Source: GWA1-39-11 sp964360265 (lineage in GTDB: Bacteria; Patescibacteriota; Microgenomatia; Levybacterales; GWA1-39-11). From it: a DNA stretch of 15,492 nt. Below are positions 5,626-12,845 of the stretch, piece after piece. The stretch is taken from assembly GCA_964360265.1 (NCBI GenBank), contig CAYHUY010000018.1, positions 1 through 15,492 of the forward strand, in the 5' to 3' direction. Numbering within the stretch: position 1 is the stretch's first letter; each line of letters opens with the position of its first letter. A model generated the notes under the pieces. The model made no database searches, was not told the origin of the DNA, and saw only the letters and a list, made by a program, of their open reading frames with translations. The position numbers were made by a program, and so were the translations under genes.

Positions 5626-7835
5626 GGTTTGCGTCCGTAATTTTCTTTTGAGTGGCGGATAATTGCATCACGGTTTTCGTTTTTTAATGCAGGTAATGGC
5701 AAAGTGGTTGCCGGAAAAGGGGCACTTGTCATACCGTCAATAGAAAGTTTCATAACTATCTCAAATTTGCCGAGCGATACCAAATCATTTTCGGAATAAA
5801 TCTCGGCGTATTCTTTTGTCAAGTTGTACGCATCATGTGCGCCTACCACAAATGAAATTAAAGTCCCCACATTTCCATAAATAGCGCGTTGAATTTCAAG
5901 CTCCAATTGGTCACTATATTGGTTTGCAAGAGTAAGCGACAAACGGTATTTTCTTGCCTCGGAAAGAATCTTAATAAATGAGTTTGTTGCAAAATTTTGG
6001 AATTCATCAACATATAGAAAAAAGTCGCGACGCGACTCTTCTTTTTGAAAAGACCTGTTCATAGCAGCAAGCTGAATTTGCGTAATTACCATGGCACCCA
6101 ATAACGCTGCGTTGTCTTCTCCGAGTTTACCCTGGGAAAGATTTAAGATTAAAATTTTTCCTTCATCCATTATTTCCTGTAGGTTAATTGAAGAGATGGG
6201 ATTTCCAATAATATTTCTAATCATGCGGCTTGAAACAAACTGCCCCACTTTGTTTTGAATTGGAGACACAGCTTCTGCTTTAAGCTTATCAGGCATCTTA
6301 GCAAATTCTTGTTCCCAGAAGTTTTTAAGAACAGGGTCAGAAAGTCTTGCTACAACTTTATCGCGAAAACTGGCATCAGATAAAATTCTTAAGGCATCAA
6401 TTAAAGTTCCTTCTTCAATATCAAGAAGGGTAAGAATAACATTACGTAAAATATATTCAAGCCGCGGCCCCCACGATTCTCCATAAATTTTATGAAATAT
6501 TGAAACAATTCCAGAGGAAATCAAGTCTTTATGTTGGGAGTTTTTAATTTCCAGAACATTCAAGGAAAACGGTCTTTCTGTATCAAAAGGCTCAAGGTAG
6601 ACAACGTCGTTTGCTCGCCGTTTTGGAATGTAATCAAGAATAATCTCAGACAAATCTCCATGCGGATCAATTATTCCTATTCCTCTATCTTTCCTTATGT
6701 CATCAATCGCCATATTAGCGATTAACGTTGTCTTTCCGGCCCCAGTCTTTCCTATAGTATAAACGTGTTTACGCCTGTCAGGAGTTTTTATACCAAAAAT
6801 TGCATCCTGGTTTTTAAATTCAGTACGTGCAAAAAAATTGATATCTTTTTTTTCTTCTTCAGAAACTGTAGTTATTGCAGGCAAATTTTCAGGAGGTTCC
6901 CCAAGAAGAGTTTTGCCCCACGCAATATTTTTAAGCCCAGCAAGTAAAAATCCCGGTGGATGCCAAATGGTTGCAAGTTCCTGTGCGTTTAAAATCTGTG
7001 ATTTTCTTTCAAGATAGTTGACCGTTCGCGCTTCAATTCTTTTCAAAAGTTTTTTTTTGTTGACGGCAAGTAGCGGTTTTCTAAAAACGAATTGGTTCCC
7101 CTCACCTAACGAAAAGCTACCAAAAGTCCCTGCAAGATTCTGTATATATGCGGTCGTATTGGCAGAATCTGAACCAACCACTAACCTTATCACAGCTTTC
7201 CCCCCTTGAAAGGCGGCTTTCTGCATCATTCTGAGTTTCTGTGGGTTTTGCGCGTAGCGAGTTGTTGCGCCCATGGAACTTTCACCTGTTGCTGCATCTT
7301 TAACTTGCGTCAGATGTGTATCTTCAATCAAATGCCCTGCCATTTCAACTGCCTTGTCTTGCCAGGCAAAACTTGCGGGTTTAATTACGATTTGGACAGC
7401 CATTCGAACAGAGGCATCCTGTTTTGCTAAAAATCCAAGAAGGCTTGACAAGGGATCAATATCTTCAAGGTCAGCATAGGTTTTAATAGGTAGATATGAA
7501 TAGGAATTTAATACCATTTCGCCAATTGCAATATGAGGCGATGCTATAACTTTTTCCATAGGATCATCCGTGCGTAGAATATTTGATTTTGGAAAAGAAG
7601 ACGAAACAAGGCTTGAAACAAGCGTCTCATTTTCTTCATTGGTTGTCACATAAAAGTAGACCGTTTGATTGAGTAAATAAATCTCAAAGGCATGGGATTT
7701 TGGATGTAAATACGCTCTTTTCCAAAGAGGAATATAAGGATGGGGCAGTAACGAGGAAAAAATTTGTGTTGCTGCAGCAATCAATGTCTCATCATCTTTT
7801 GGATTTCTAACAAGAAGATGCGCGAATTTACTCAT
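5616..7835 (-). CDS. TraG/VirB4-like DNA-translocase ATPase, stand-alone
   Basis: 739 residues. An N-terminal domain of about 290 residues, which I do not recognise, precedes a FtsK/TraG-type RecA fold. Walker A is GKTGAGKTT (362-370), followed by IIDPHGD (388-394) and the hydrophobic Walker B FFLYVDEFQNF with D610 and E611. The segment LSEARKYRLSLTLANQY after Walker B is typical of the TraG/VirD4-like and HerA-like families annotated as type IV secretion DNA-binding proteins. No transmembrane helix is obvious and no other type IV secretion gene is nearby, so a conjugation role is not supported by context. DNA pumping or pilus-like assembly are open possibilities. It has its own promoter 6 nt upstream. 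Confidence 0.82.
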   Translation of the reverse strand: MSKFAHLLVRNPKDDETLIAAATQIFSSLLPHPYIPLWKRAYLHPKSHAFEIYLLNQTVYFYVTTNEENETLVSSLVSSSFPKSNILRTDDPMEKVIASPHIAIGEMVLNSYSYLPIKTYADLEDIDPLSSLLGFLAKQDASVRMAVQIVIKPASFAWQDKAVEMAGHLIEDTHLTQVKDAATGESSMGATTRYAQNPQKLRMMQKAAFQGGKAVIRLVVGSDSANTTAYIQNLAGTFGSFSLGEGNQFVFRKPLLAVNKKKLLKRIEARTVNYLERKSQILNAQELATIWHPPGFLLAGLKNIAWGKTLLGEPPENLPAITTVSEEEKKDINFFARTEFKNQDAIFGIKTPDRRKHVYTIGKTGAGKTTLIANMAIDDIRKDRGIGIIDPHGDLSEIILDYIPKRRANDVVYLEPFDTERPFSLNVLEIKNSQHKDLISSGIVSIFHKIYGESWGPRLEYILRNVILTLLDIEEGTLIDALRILSDASFRDKVVARLSDPVLKNFWEQEFAKMPDKLKAEAVSPIQNKVGQFVSSRMIRNIIGNPISSINLQEIMDEGKILILNLSQGKLGEDNAALLGAMVITQIQLAAMNRSFQKEESRRDFFLYVDEFQNFATNSFIKILSEARKYRLSLTLANQYSDQLELEIQRAIYGNVGTLISFVVGAHDAYNLTKEYAEIYSENDLVSLGKFEIVMKLSIDGMTSAPFPATTLPLPALKNENRDAIIRHSKENYGRKPQF

Positions 7836-7841
7836 ATTTTA

Positions 7842-7850
7842 ATTATAACA
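7842..7850 (-). promoter_or_regulatory. Extended -10 promoter of the TraG-like gene, predicted leaderless
   Basis: The minus strand reads TGT-TATAAT (hexamer 7842-7847), then TAAAAT, then the ATG at 7835. The 6-nt distance predicts transcription from the start codon. It lies in the 34-nt gap after ftsH, next to a 10-nt palindrome TCGCTAGCGA. Confidence 0.7.
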
Positions 7851-7869
7851 GGTTCGCTAGCGACGGGGA

Positions 7870-9738
7870 TTAAGAATTTTTTTTATTTACGGTCTTTTTT
7901 TCTGCGCTTTTGGCAGATTTTACAATGTTTATAAATTGTTCTCCTTCGAGCGTCTCTTTGATAAGCAACTCGGTAGCAACCTTATCAAGTTTACTTCTGT
8001 GTTGTTTGAGAATTTTTTGCGCGGCCTCATAACACAGATCAATTATTCTTCTCATCTCGCGATCTATTTTTGCCTGCATGTCTTCTGATACTTGAGATAT
8101 TTCTCCGAACATCCTCGCGCTCTCTTTATCGTAATTTATGGGACCAAGATCGCTCATTCCATATTCAACCACAATGGCACGCGCTACTTGTGTTGCCTTC
8201 TCAATATCATCGGCTGCTCCTGTTGTCATTTCAGAGAAAATCAATTCCTCGGCAGCACGACCTCCAAGCATTGTTGAGATTTGCTCTAGCAATCTTGTTT
8301 TTGTCTCATGAACTCTATCCTGAGCAGGTGGTATAAGTGTATGCCCAAGGGAAATACCGCGACCTACAATCGATATTCTATGAACGGGGTCAGCATGAGG
8401 CATGAAGTACGACACAATTGCGTGCCCTGATTCGTGATAGGCCGTAATTTTTTTATCTGCATCTGTCTGCAGTCTCTTTTTTTCAGGCCCCAGTTTTACT
8501 TTTGTTGCTGCTTCCTCAAGGTCCTCCATGTCGATTTGCTTTTTCTCAAGTCTTGCTGCCAAAATTGCCGCTTCATTGAGCATATTTTCAAGGTCTGCTC
8601 CAGAATATCCAACTGTTCTCCTTGCAACCTTTTCCCAGTCCACTGCTTTCACGAATGGTTTCCCTTTTGCGTGAATCTTTAGTATGTCTTTTCTCCCTCC
8701 TATATCGGGGAGCTGAAGCATAATTCTTCTGTCAAAACGTCCAGGCCGCACAAGTGCTGGATCTAAAATATCGGGTCGATTAGTGGCGGCAATAACTACT
8801 AATTGTTCGTTGGGAGTAAAACCATCCATTTCAACTAATATTTGATTTAAGGTCTGTTCACGCTCATCGTGTCCCCCCATAATTCCTACCCCTCGTTGGC
8901 GGCCAATTGCGTCTACTTCATCAATAAAAATTATTGCAGGTTGACTTTTTTTGGCGGTTGTAAACAAGTCCCGCACGCGGGCAGCCCCCACTCCAACGAG
9001 CATCTCCATGAATTCGGATCCTGCTATTGAGATAAAAGGAACTTGCGCTTCTCCGGCAACGGCCCTTGCCAAAAGTGTTTTTCCAGTACCCGATGGTCCA
9101 ACTAGAAGCACGCCTTTAGGTGTTCGTGCTCCCATTGCTCTGTATTTTTCGGGGTGTTTTAAAAAATCTACAACCTCTGACAGCTCTTGTTTTGCCTCGT
9201 CAACTCCCGCAACGTCTGAGAACGTAGTTTTTGAAAAATCCTTGTTGAATGTTTTACCTTTGCTTGCCCCGAAGGAAAAAATATTTTCTTGTGCTCCCTT
9301 TGCCTGACGGAAAATAAAATAGAAAAACGCAATAATTAAAACTACGGGAAGAAAAGATGACAGTATATTTACCCAGATATTTACCGCCGAATCGTCTTTA
9401 ACTGTAATTTTTAAATCACCTGTTTCAACCTCGGCATTTTTAAATATCTCAAAAATTGATGTATCCGGTTCTTTGTGGGAAGTAGCTTTTTTCCCATTCT
9501 TATAGTCAATTTCAACTTTTGACTCCGAGATTACGATTTCCTTTACTTTTCCGTTTCTGACATCCTGAACTAATCCTGAGATTGAAATACTGTCTTGATT
9601 ACTGCTTGAACTTAAATCACCAAGTCCAATTACTATAAAGAGCAGGAAGAAAAATAAGAAACTATAAAGAAGAATATCTTTCCAGCCAAGTCTTAGCCCA
9701 AATTTAAATTTTTTGCCCTGTTTTTTCCTGCCATTCAT
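7870..9738 (-). CDS. ftsH: ATP-dependent zinc metalloprotease FtsH
   Basis: 622 residues, normal length. A first transmembrane helix (about 22-42), an extracytoplasmic domain (about 43-118) and a second helix (about 121-145) precede the AAA+ module. Walker A is GPSGTGKT (214-221; Ser replaces the usual second Pro). Walker B is IIFIDEVDAIG with D273 and E274, and the second region of homology is AATNRPDILDPALVRPGRFDRR. The zinc protease site is H435-ESG-H439 (usually HEAGH), with the third ligand expected in TTGAADDIEKAT (D510 or D511). It degrades misassembled membrane proteins and some soluble regulators. The low-complexity Lys/Ser tail (608-622) is normal for the family. Confidence 0.97.
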   Translation of the reverse strand: MNGRKKQGKKFKFGLRLGWKDILLYSFLFFFLLFIVIGLGDLSSSSNQDSISISGLVQDVRNGKVKEIVISESKVEIDYKNGKKATSHKEPDTSIFEIFKNAEVETGDLKITVKDDSAVNIWVNILSSFLPVVLIIAFFYFIFRQAKGAQENIFSFGASKGKTFNKDFSKTTFSDVAGVDEAKQELSEVVDFLKHPEKYRAMGARTPKGVLLVGPSGTGKTLLARAVAGEAQVPFISIAGSEFMEMLVGVGAARVRDLFTTAKKSQPAIIFIDEVDAIGRQRGVGIMGGHDEREQTLNQILVEMDGFTPNEQLVVIAATNRPDILDPALVRPGRFDRRIMLQLPDIGGRKDILKIHAKGKPFVKAVDWEKVARRTVGYSGADLENMLNEAAILAARLEKKQIDMEDLEEAATKVKLGPEKKRLQTDADKKITAYHESGHAIVSYFMPHADPVHRISIVGRGISLGHTLIPPAQDRVHETKTRLLEQISTMLGGRAAEELIFSEMTTGAADDIEKATQVARAIVVEYGMSDLGPINYDKESARMFGEISQVSEDMQAKIDREMRRIIDLCYEAAQKILKQHRSKLDKVATELLIKETLEGEQFINIVKSAKSAEKKTVNKKNS

Positions 9739-9749
9739 TTGACTTGGAA

Positions 9750-9758
9750 ATTATAACA
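9750..9758 (-). promoter_or_regulatory. Extended -10 of the ftsH promoter
   Basis: The minus strand reads TGT-TATAAT (hexamer 9750-9755), 11 nt before the ftsH ATG, predicting a leader of about 5 nt with no room for a Shine-Dalgarno sequence. Confidence 0.6.
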
Positions 9759-9786
9759 CAATTTTTGAGGCTTCGCATGTGGCTTT

Positions 9787-9799
9787 CACACATCGTGTG
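9787..9799. terminator. Small hairpin between yidD and ftsH
   Basis: CACAC-ATC-GTGTG is a perfect 5-bp stem with a 3-nt loop, downstream of yidD. No T-run follows on the minus strand, so a terminator role is only a guess. The 90-nt gap otherwise holds the ftsH -10 box. Confidence 0.25.
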
Positions 9800-9828
9800 T
9801 TTACGAAAAGCGAATCGCGAACTGCGAC

Positions 9829-10065
9829 CTATTTGACAGGGTCGTATCCATAAGCCCCCCACGGATGGCAACGAATTATTCTTTTTAAACCTAAAATTGA
9901 ACCTTTAACCACCCCGTATTTATCTATTGCCTGATAGGTATATTCTGAGCAAGTGGGTTCAAATCTACAAATTCTATCTGAAAGGAATAATGTTTTAAAC
10001 AAGGGTAAATGAAAAACCTCCGTCTTTTTGTAAAATCGGATCAAAGATAAAACAAATTTCTTCAT
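9829..10065 (-). CDS. yidD: YidD, membrane protein insertion efficiency factor
   Basis: 78 residues, the family's usual size. It carries the YidD signature CRFEPTCSEYTYQAI (C33 to I47) and RCHPWGAYGYDPV (65-77), with three conserved cysteines at 33, 39 and 65. YidD assists the YidC insertase at the inner face of the membrane; yidC is not in the window. The start at 10065 is chosen over an in-frame ATG at 10140: it matches the family's N-terminus (MKKFVLSLIRFYKK), has an AGGG Shine-Dalgarno about 7 nt upstream, and lies 16 nt after the acylphosphatase stop, whereas the earlier ATG would sit inside that gene. Confidence 0.93.
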   Translation of the reverse strand: MKKFVLSLIRFYKKTEVFHLPLFKTLFLSDRICRFEPTCSEYTYQAIDKYGVVKGSILGLKRIIRCHPWGAYGYDPVK

Positions 10066-10081
10066 TGTATTCCCTAACTTT

Positions 10082-10363
10082 CTATTCTGTTGGTTTTCTT
10101 TCGAAATTCGAATAAGCCTCACTGGGTTCTTGCCACTCAATTGAAATGTCTTTAACTTCAGCTAAAAATGGACCTTTTTCGCAAATTTTGATTAATTCTT
10201 TTAACTTCCTTTCATGATCCGACTGAGCCAGTACCTCTACCCTATCATCCCTTAGGTTTCTCGTCCAACCGGTAATTCCCAATTTTTTTGCCTCCCGTTG
10301 AACAAATACACGGAATCCTACACCTTGAACAAAACCGGAGATGAATAAGTGTATTTGTTTCAT
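10082..10363 (-). CDS. acyP: Acylphosphatase
   Basis: 93 residues, typical length. The signature VQGVGFRVFVQREAKKLGITGW carries the phosphate-binding loop and catalytic R18, and N36 of GWTRNLRDD is the second catalytic residue. It hydrolyses small acyl phosphates. The ATG at 10363 starts MKQIHLFISG; an in-frame ATG at 10384 would only add repeat-encoded MSICQFV. It lies between trpS and yidD on the same strand. No clear promoter is seen, so read-through from trpS across the repeat is possible. Confidence 0.93.
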   Translation of the reverse strand: MKQIHLFISGFVQGVGFRVFVQREAKKLGITGWTRNLRDDRVEVLAQSDHERKLKELIKICEKGPFLAEVKDISIEWQEPSEAYSNFERKPTE

Positions 10364-10440
10364 AACAAATTGACAAATTGACATTTGACCAATTGACGAA
10401 ATATTTGAAGTTAATTTGTTAATTGGTTAATTTGTTAAGT
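10364..10440. repeat. AT-rich inverted-repeat intergenic element, copy B
   Basis: Left units ATTGACAA, ATTGACA and CCAATTGAC face right units GTTAATTTG, TTAATTGG and TTAATTTG. The arms 10385-10397 and 10418-10430 pair over 13 nt, two of them as G-T wobbles, around a 20-nt loop. It shares the order and sequence of these blocks with copy A at 5541-5625. Confidence 0.7.
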
Positions 10441-10445
10441 GTTGG

Positions 10446-11447
10446 CTATGCCAGGCCCATTTTTTCGCGAACTTCGGCAACGGTTCTGGCTGCGACTCTT
10501 CTTGCTTTCTGTGCACCTTCCCCGATTACTTTATCGACGAACTCAGGATTTGTTTCAAGTTCTTTTCGGCGAATTTGAATTGGTTCAAGTTCCGCAAATA
10601 TTGTCTCTGAAAGTTCGCTTTTTATTTCACCATATCTTAACCCTTTACCCCTGTACTGATTCTCCAGTTCGTTTCTTTTTTCTTTTCCTTCGAATAATTC
10701 CACAAATTCCATCAGTGTCTTAACTCCTCCCAAAATTTCCGAACCTTGTCCGCTGTCTGTTGGAATTTTCGCAATTTTTGATTTAATTTCCCCTAAACTA
10801 TCTGTCAAATTTATATATGAACCCTCAACCGTTTTGCTCATCTTCCCCTCACCGGTTAAAGAAGGGATGTATTCACCCTGCCTGCCGGCAGGCAGGCTTT
10901 TGTCTATGAATCTTTTTGGCTCTGGAAAATCCATTCCGAAGTCTTGGTTCATTCTTCTTGCAATCTCTCGAGCTACTTCAAGATGTGGTTCCTGATCTAT
11001 TCCAACAGGAACGAGTCCTGCTTTATAAACCAGGATGTCAGAAGCCATCAAAATAGGGTAATTAAGTAGGGCCATCGTAACATTCTCAGGATACTGTTTT
11101 ACCTTGTCTTTAAATGTTGGTAAATGTTGCATTTTAGCAACTGTAGCCACGGTTGAGAAATAATAGGCGAGTTCGAGGTGTTCAGGAACGTGTGATTGAA
11201 TAAACAAAGCAGATTTTTCAGGATCGAGTCCAACAGCCAAGTAATCGATAATTATATCTCGAACCGCCTGTTTGAGGGTTTCTTTATCATGTGGTGTAGT
11301 TAGGGTGTGTAAATCTGCGACCATATAGAAGGTTTCATATTCAGCAGATCTGCTCTGCAAATCAAGCATCCCCTTCACTGCCCCAAAGTAATTCCCCAAG
11401 TGTAATCTTCCAGTAGCCCTAATTCCCGACAATACTCTCTTCTTCAT
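10446..11447 (-). CDS. trpS: Tryptophanyl-tRNA synthetase
   Basis: 333 residues, a class I synthetase of normal bacterial TrpRS size. The HIGH-type motif is RLHLGNYFGAV (H16-L-G-N19) and the KMSKS-type motif is GKMSKT (201-206). The block GLVPVGIDQEPHLEVARE (144-161) contains the TrpRS-type GxDQxxHxE signature. It charges tRNA-Trp. A palindromic element adds about SLPAGRQ (184-190) between FIDK and GEYIPSLTGEGKMSKT, just upstream of the mobile KMSKS loop, and the frame is kept. It follows murD by 15 nt and has its own -10 box in that gap. Confidence 0.95.
   Translation of the reverse strand: MKKRVLSGIRATGRLHLGNYFGAVKGMLDLQSRSAEYETFYMVADLHTLTTPHDKETLKQAVRDIIIDYLAVGLDPEKSALFIQSHVPEHLELAYYFSTVATVAKMQHLPTFKDKVKQYPENVTMALLNYPILMASDILVYKAGLVPVGIDQEPHLEVAREIARRMNQDFGMDFPEPKRFIDKSLPAGRQGEYIPSLTGEGKMSKTVEGSYINLTDSLGEIKSKIAKIPTDSGQGSEILGGVKTLMEFVELFEGKEKRNELENQYRGKGLRYGEIKSELSETIFAELEPIQIRRKELETNPEFVDKVIGEGAQKARRVAARTVAEVREKMGLA
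10877..10896. repeat. Perfect 20-nt palindrome inserted in frame in trpS
   Basis: The half-sites CCTGCCTGCC and GGCAGGCAGG are perfect reverse complements with no spacer. On the coding strand it encodes the LPAGRQ part of SLPAGRQG. Its GC content is far above that of the surrounding gene. Confidence 0.85.
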
Positions 11448-11453
11448 ATAGCT

Positions 11454-11462
11454 ATTTTATCA
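11454..11462 (-). promoter_or_regulatory. Extended -10 promoter of trpS, predicted leaderless
   Basis: The minus strand reads TGA-TAAAAT (hexamer 11454-11459), then AGCTAT, then the ATG at 11447. The 6-nt distance places the start site on the ATG. The box sits directly after the murD stop codon. Confidence 0.6.
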
Positions 11463-12845
11463 TTAAACGAGCGAATTTACCTCTTTTTTGAATTGGTTGC
11501 CACGCTCTTTGTAATTTTTGAAGAGATTGAAACTAGATGCGCCCGGGGACATAAGACAAATTTTGCCCGGATTCGTATGCTCATAGGCAGCAGTAACCGC
11601 CTCTTTCATTGAATTGACGTCGAATTTTCGAGGTCGTGTATTTTCGTTGGGCATAGAATCGCAAAGTGCCTGCCAAATCTTTTCACCGGTTGAGGGAAAT
11701 AAGATTAAATTTCTGACTCTTGAGTTTGAAAGGTAGTTTCCAAGTTCGCTATAATCAAGGCCGCGGTCATAGCCGCCGGTAATAAGGGTTTCAACATTTT
11801 CCCCAAGCGCTTCTATCCCTTCTATTACAGCTTCAGGGATTGTTGCAAGTGAATCGTTATAGAACTTAATCCCATGATGTTCTGCTACAAACTCTAATCG
11901 ATGCTCCAGTCCCCTAAAGTTTTTTAGAACAGAAATAATAGCTTGCCTTTGTGCCCCTGTAATTGTTGCTGCAAGAATTGCTGCGCATACATTCTCAAGG
12001 TTATGTTTCCCAGCAAGAAGTACGTCTGAAGTGGGCATAATTTGTTCTTCCCGCACCCCAATTTTAAGCCAAATATGATCATCGCGCACAAAGCATCCCT
12101 GTTCAACTTGCTGTTTCCGGCTAACAAAGTAAAGTTGTCCCTCCGTATGGACATCGCTCTCATTTGATGCAGGATAATCCTTATTGAGAATTGCAAAATC
12201 GTCCGGCCCTTGATAACGTAAAATGTTTCTTTTTGCATCTATATATTCAGTTATGTCACGATGGTAGTCTAAATGTTCGCTTGTAGTCATCAAAAACACC
12301 GCAATTTGGGGACTTTTGGATAAATCCTGTAGTTGGAAGGATGACAGCTCCAAAACTACCTTAGAATCGATTTTAAGGTCGTTGAGAAAATCTAAAGGCG
12401 GTTTTCCCACGTTTCCACCTAAATACGCATCTATCCCTCCACTTTTAAGCATTTCATAGATAAGAGTTGCAGTCGTACTTTTCCCCTTTGTACCCGTAAC
12501 TCCAATAATTTTGCATGGACACAAGTCAAAAAAGATTTTGGTAGACGAGCTTACTTCAACTCCTTGCTTTTTGATTCTCTCAATAACGGCAGACATGGAA
12601 CTTATACCTGGTGAGCGCAGAACAATATCAAATTTTAAAAAGTCCTCTGGATATGAATCAAATTGGAATTCTACATTTTGCTTCTTAAATTCTGCGATTT
12701 TTGAGGGATCGAATTTATCTTCACGCCTTACATCTATAATGAATATTCTAGAACCATTTTCAAGTAAGAATCTGGCTATGCTCTCCCCCTCTACTCCAAA
12801 CCCCAGAACTGCGACATTTTTATTTTTCAAATCTTCTTTTTTCAT
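11463..12845 (-). CDS. murD: UDP-N-acetylmuramoyl-L-alanine:glutamate ligase (MurD)
   Basis: 460 residues. An N-terminal Rossmann domain (VAVLGFGVEGESIARFL, 11-27) precedes the Mur ligase centre with ATP loop GVTGTKGKST (115-124), LELSSFQL (165-172), HLDYH (191-195) and the candidate carbamylated lysine K205 in YIDAKRNI. The C-terminal domain has ITGGYDRGLDYSEL and MSPGASSFNLFKNYKERGNQF, both MurD hallmarks. It adds glutamate to UDP-MurNAc-L-alanine. In Xanthomonas the MurD enzyme paired with MurL uses L-Glu, and the same preference is inferred here because this gene is coupled to a murL-like gene through TAATG. No Shine-Dalgarno sequence is seen. Plain D-Glu specificity cannot be excluded from sequence. 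Confidence 0.95.
   Translation of the reverse strand: MKKEDLKNKNVAVLGFGVEGESIARFLLENGSRIFIIDVRREDKFDPSKIAEFKKQNVEFQFDSYPEDFLKFDIVLRSPGISSMSAVIERIKKQGVEVSSSTKIFFDLCPCKIIGVTGTKGKSTTATLIYEMLKSGGIDAYLGGNVGKPPLDFLNDLKIDSKVVLELSSFQLQDLSKSPQIAVFLMTTSEHLDYHRDITEYIDAKRNILRYQGPDDFAILNKDYPASNESDVHTEGQLYFVSRKQQVEQGCFVRDDHIWLKIGVREEQIMPTSDVLLAGKHNLENVCAAILAATITGAQRQAIISVLKNFRGLEHRLEFVAEHHGIKFYNDSLATIPEAVIEGIEALGENVETLITGGYDRGLDYSELGNYLSNSRVRNLILFPSTGEKIWQALCDSMPNENTRPRKFDVNSMKEAVTAAYEHTNPGKICLMSPGASSFNLFKNYKERGNQFKKEVNSLV

Noticed and set aside
5616..7835. Conjugation module suggested by the TraG-like ATPase
   Set aside because: Every other gene within 5 kb on either side is housekeeping or unrelated, and no relaxase or origin-of-transfer-like structure is visible.
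8951..9307. 118-codon open frame on the plus strand
   Set aside because: It is the antisense of the conserved ftsH AAA+ domain and has no promoter or recognisable protein features.
10066..10140. In-frame upstream ATG extending YidD by 25 residues
   Set aside because: It lies inside the acylphosphatase coding region. The family N-terminus and a Shine-Dalgarno sequence match the start at 10065.
10364..10384. In-frame upstream ATG extending acylphosphatase by MSICQFV
   Set aside because: The residues are encoded by the ATTGAC repeat and are not part of the family's N-terminus.
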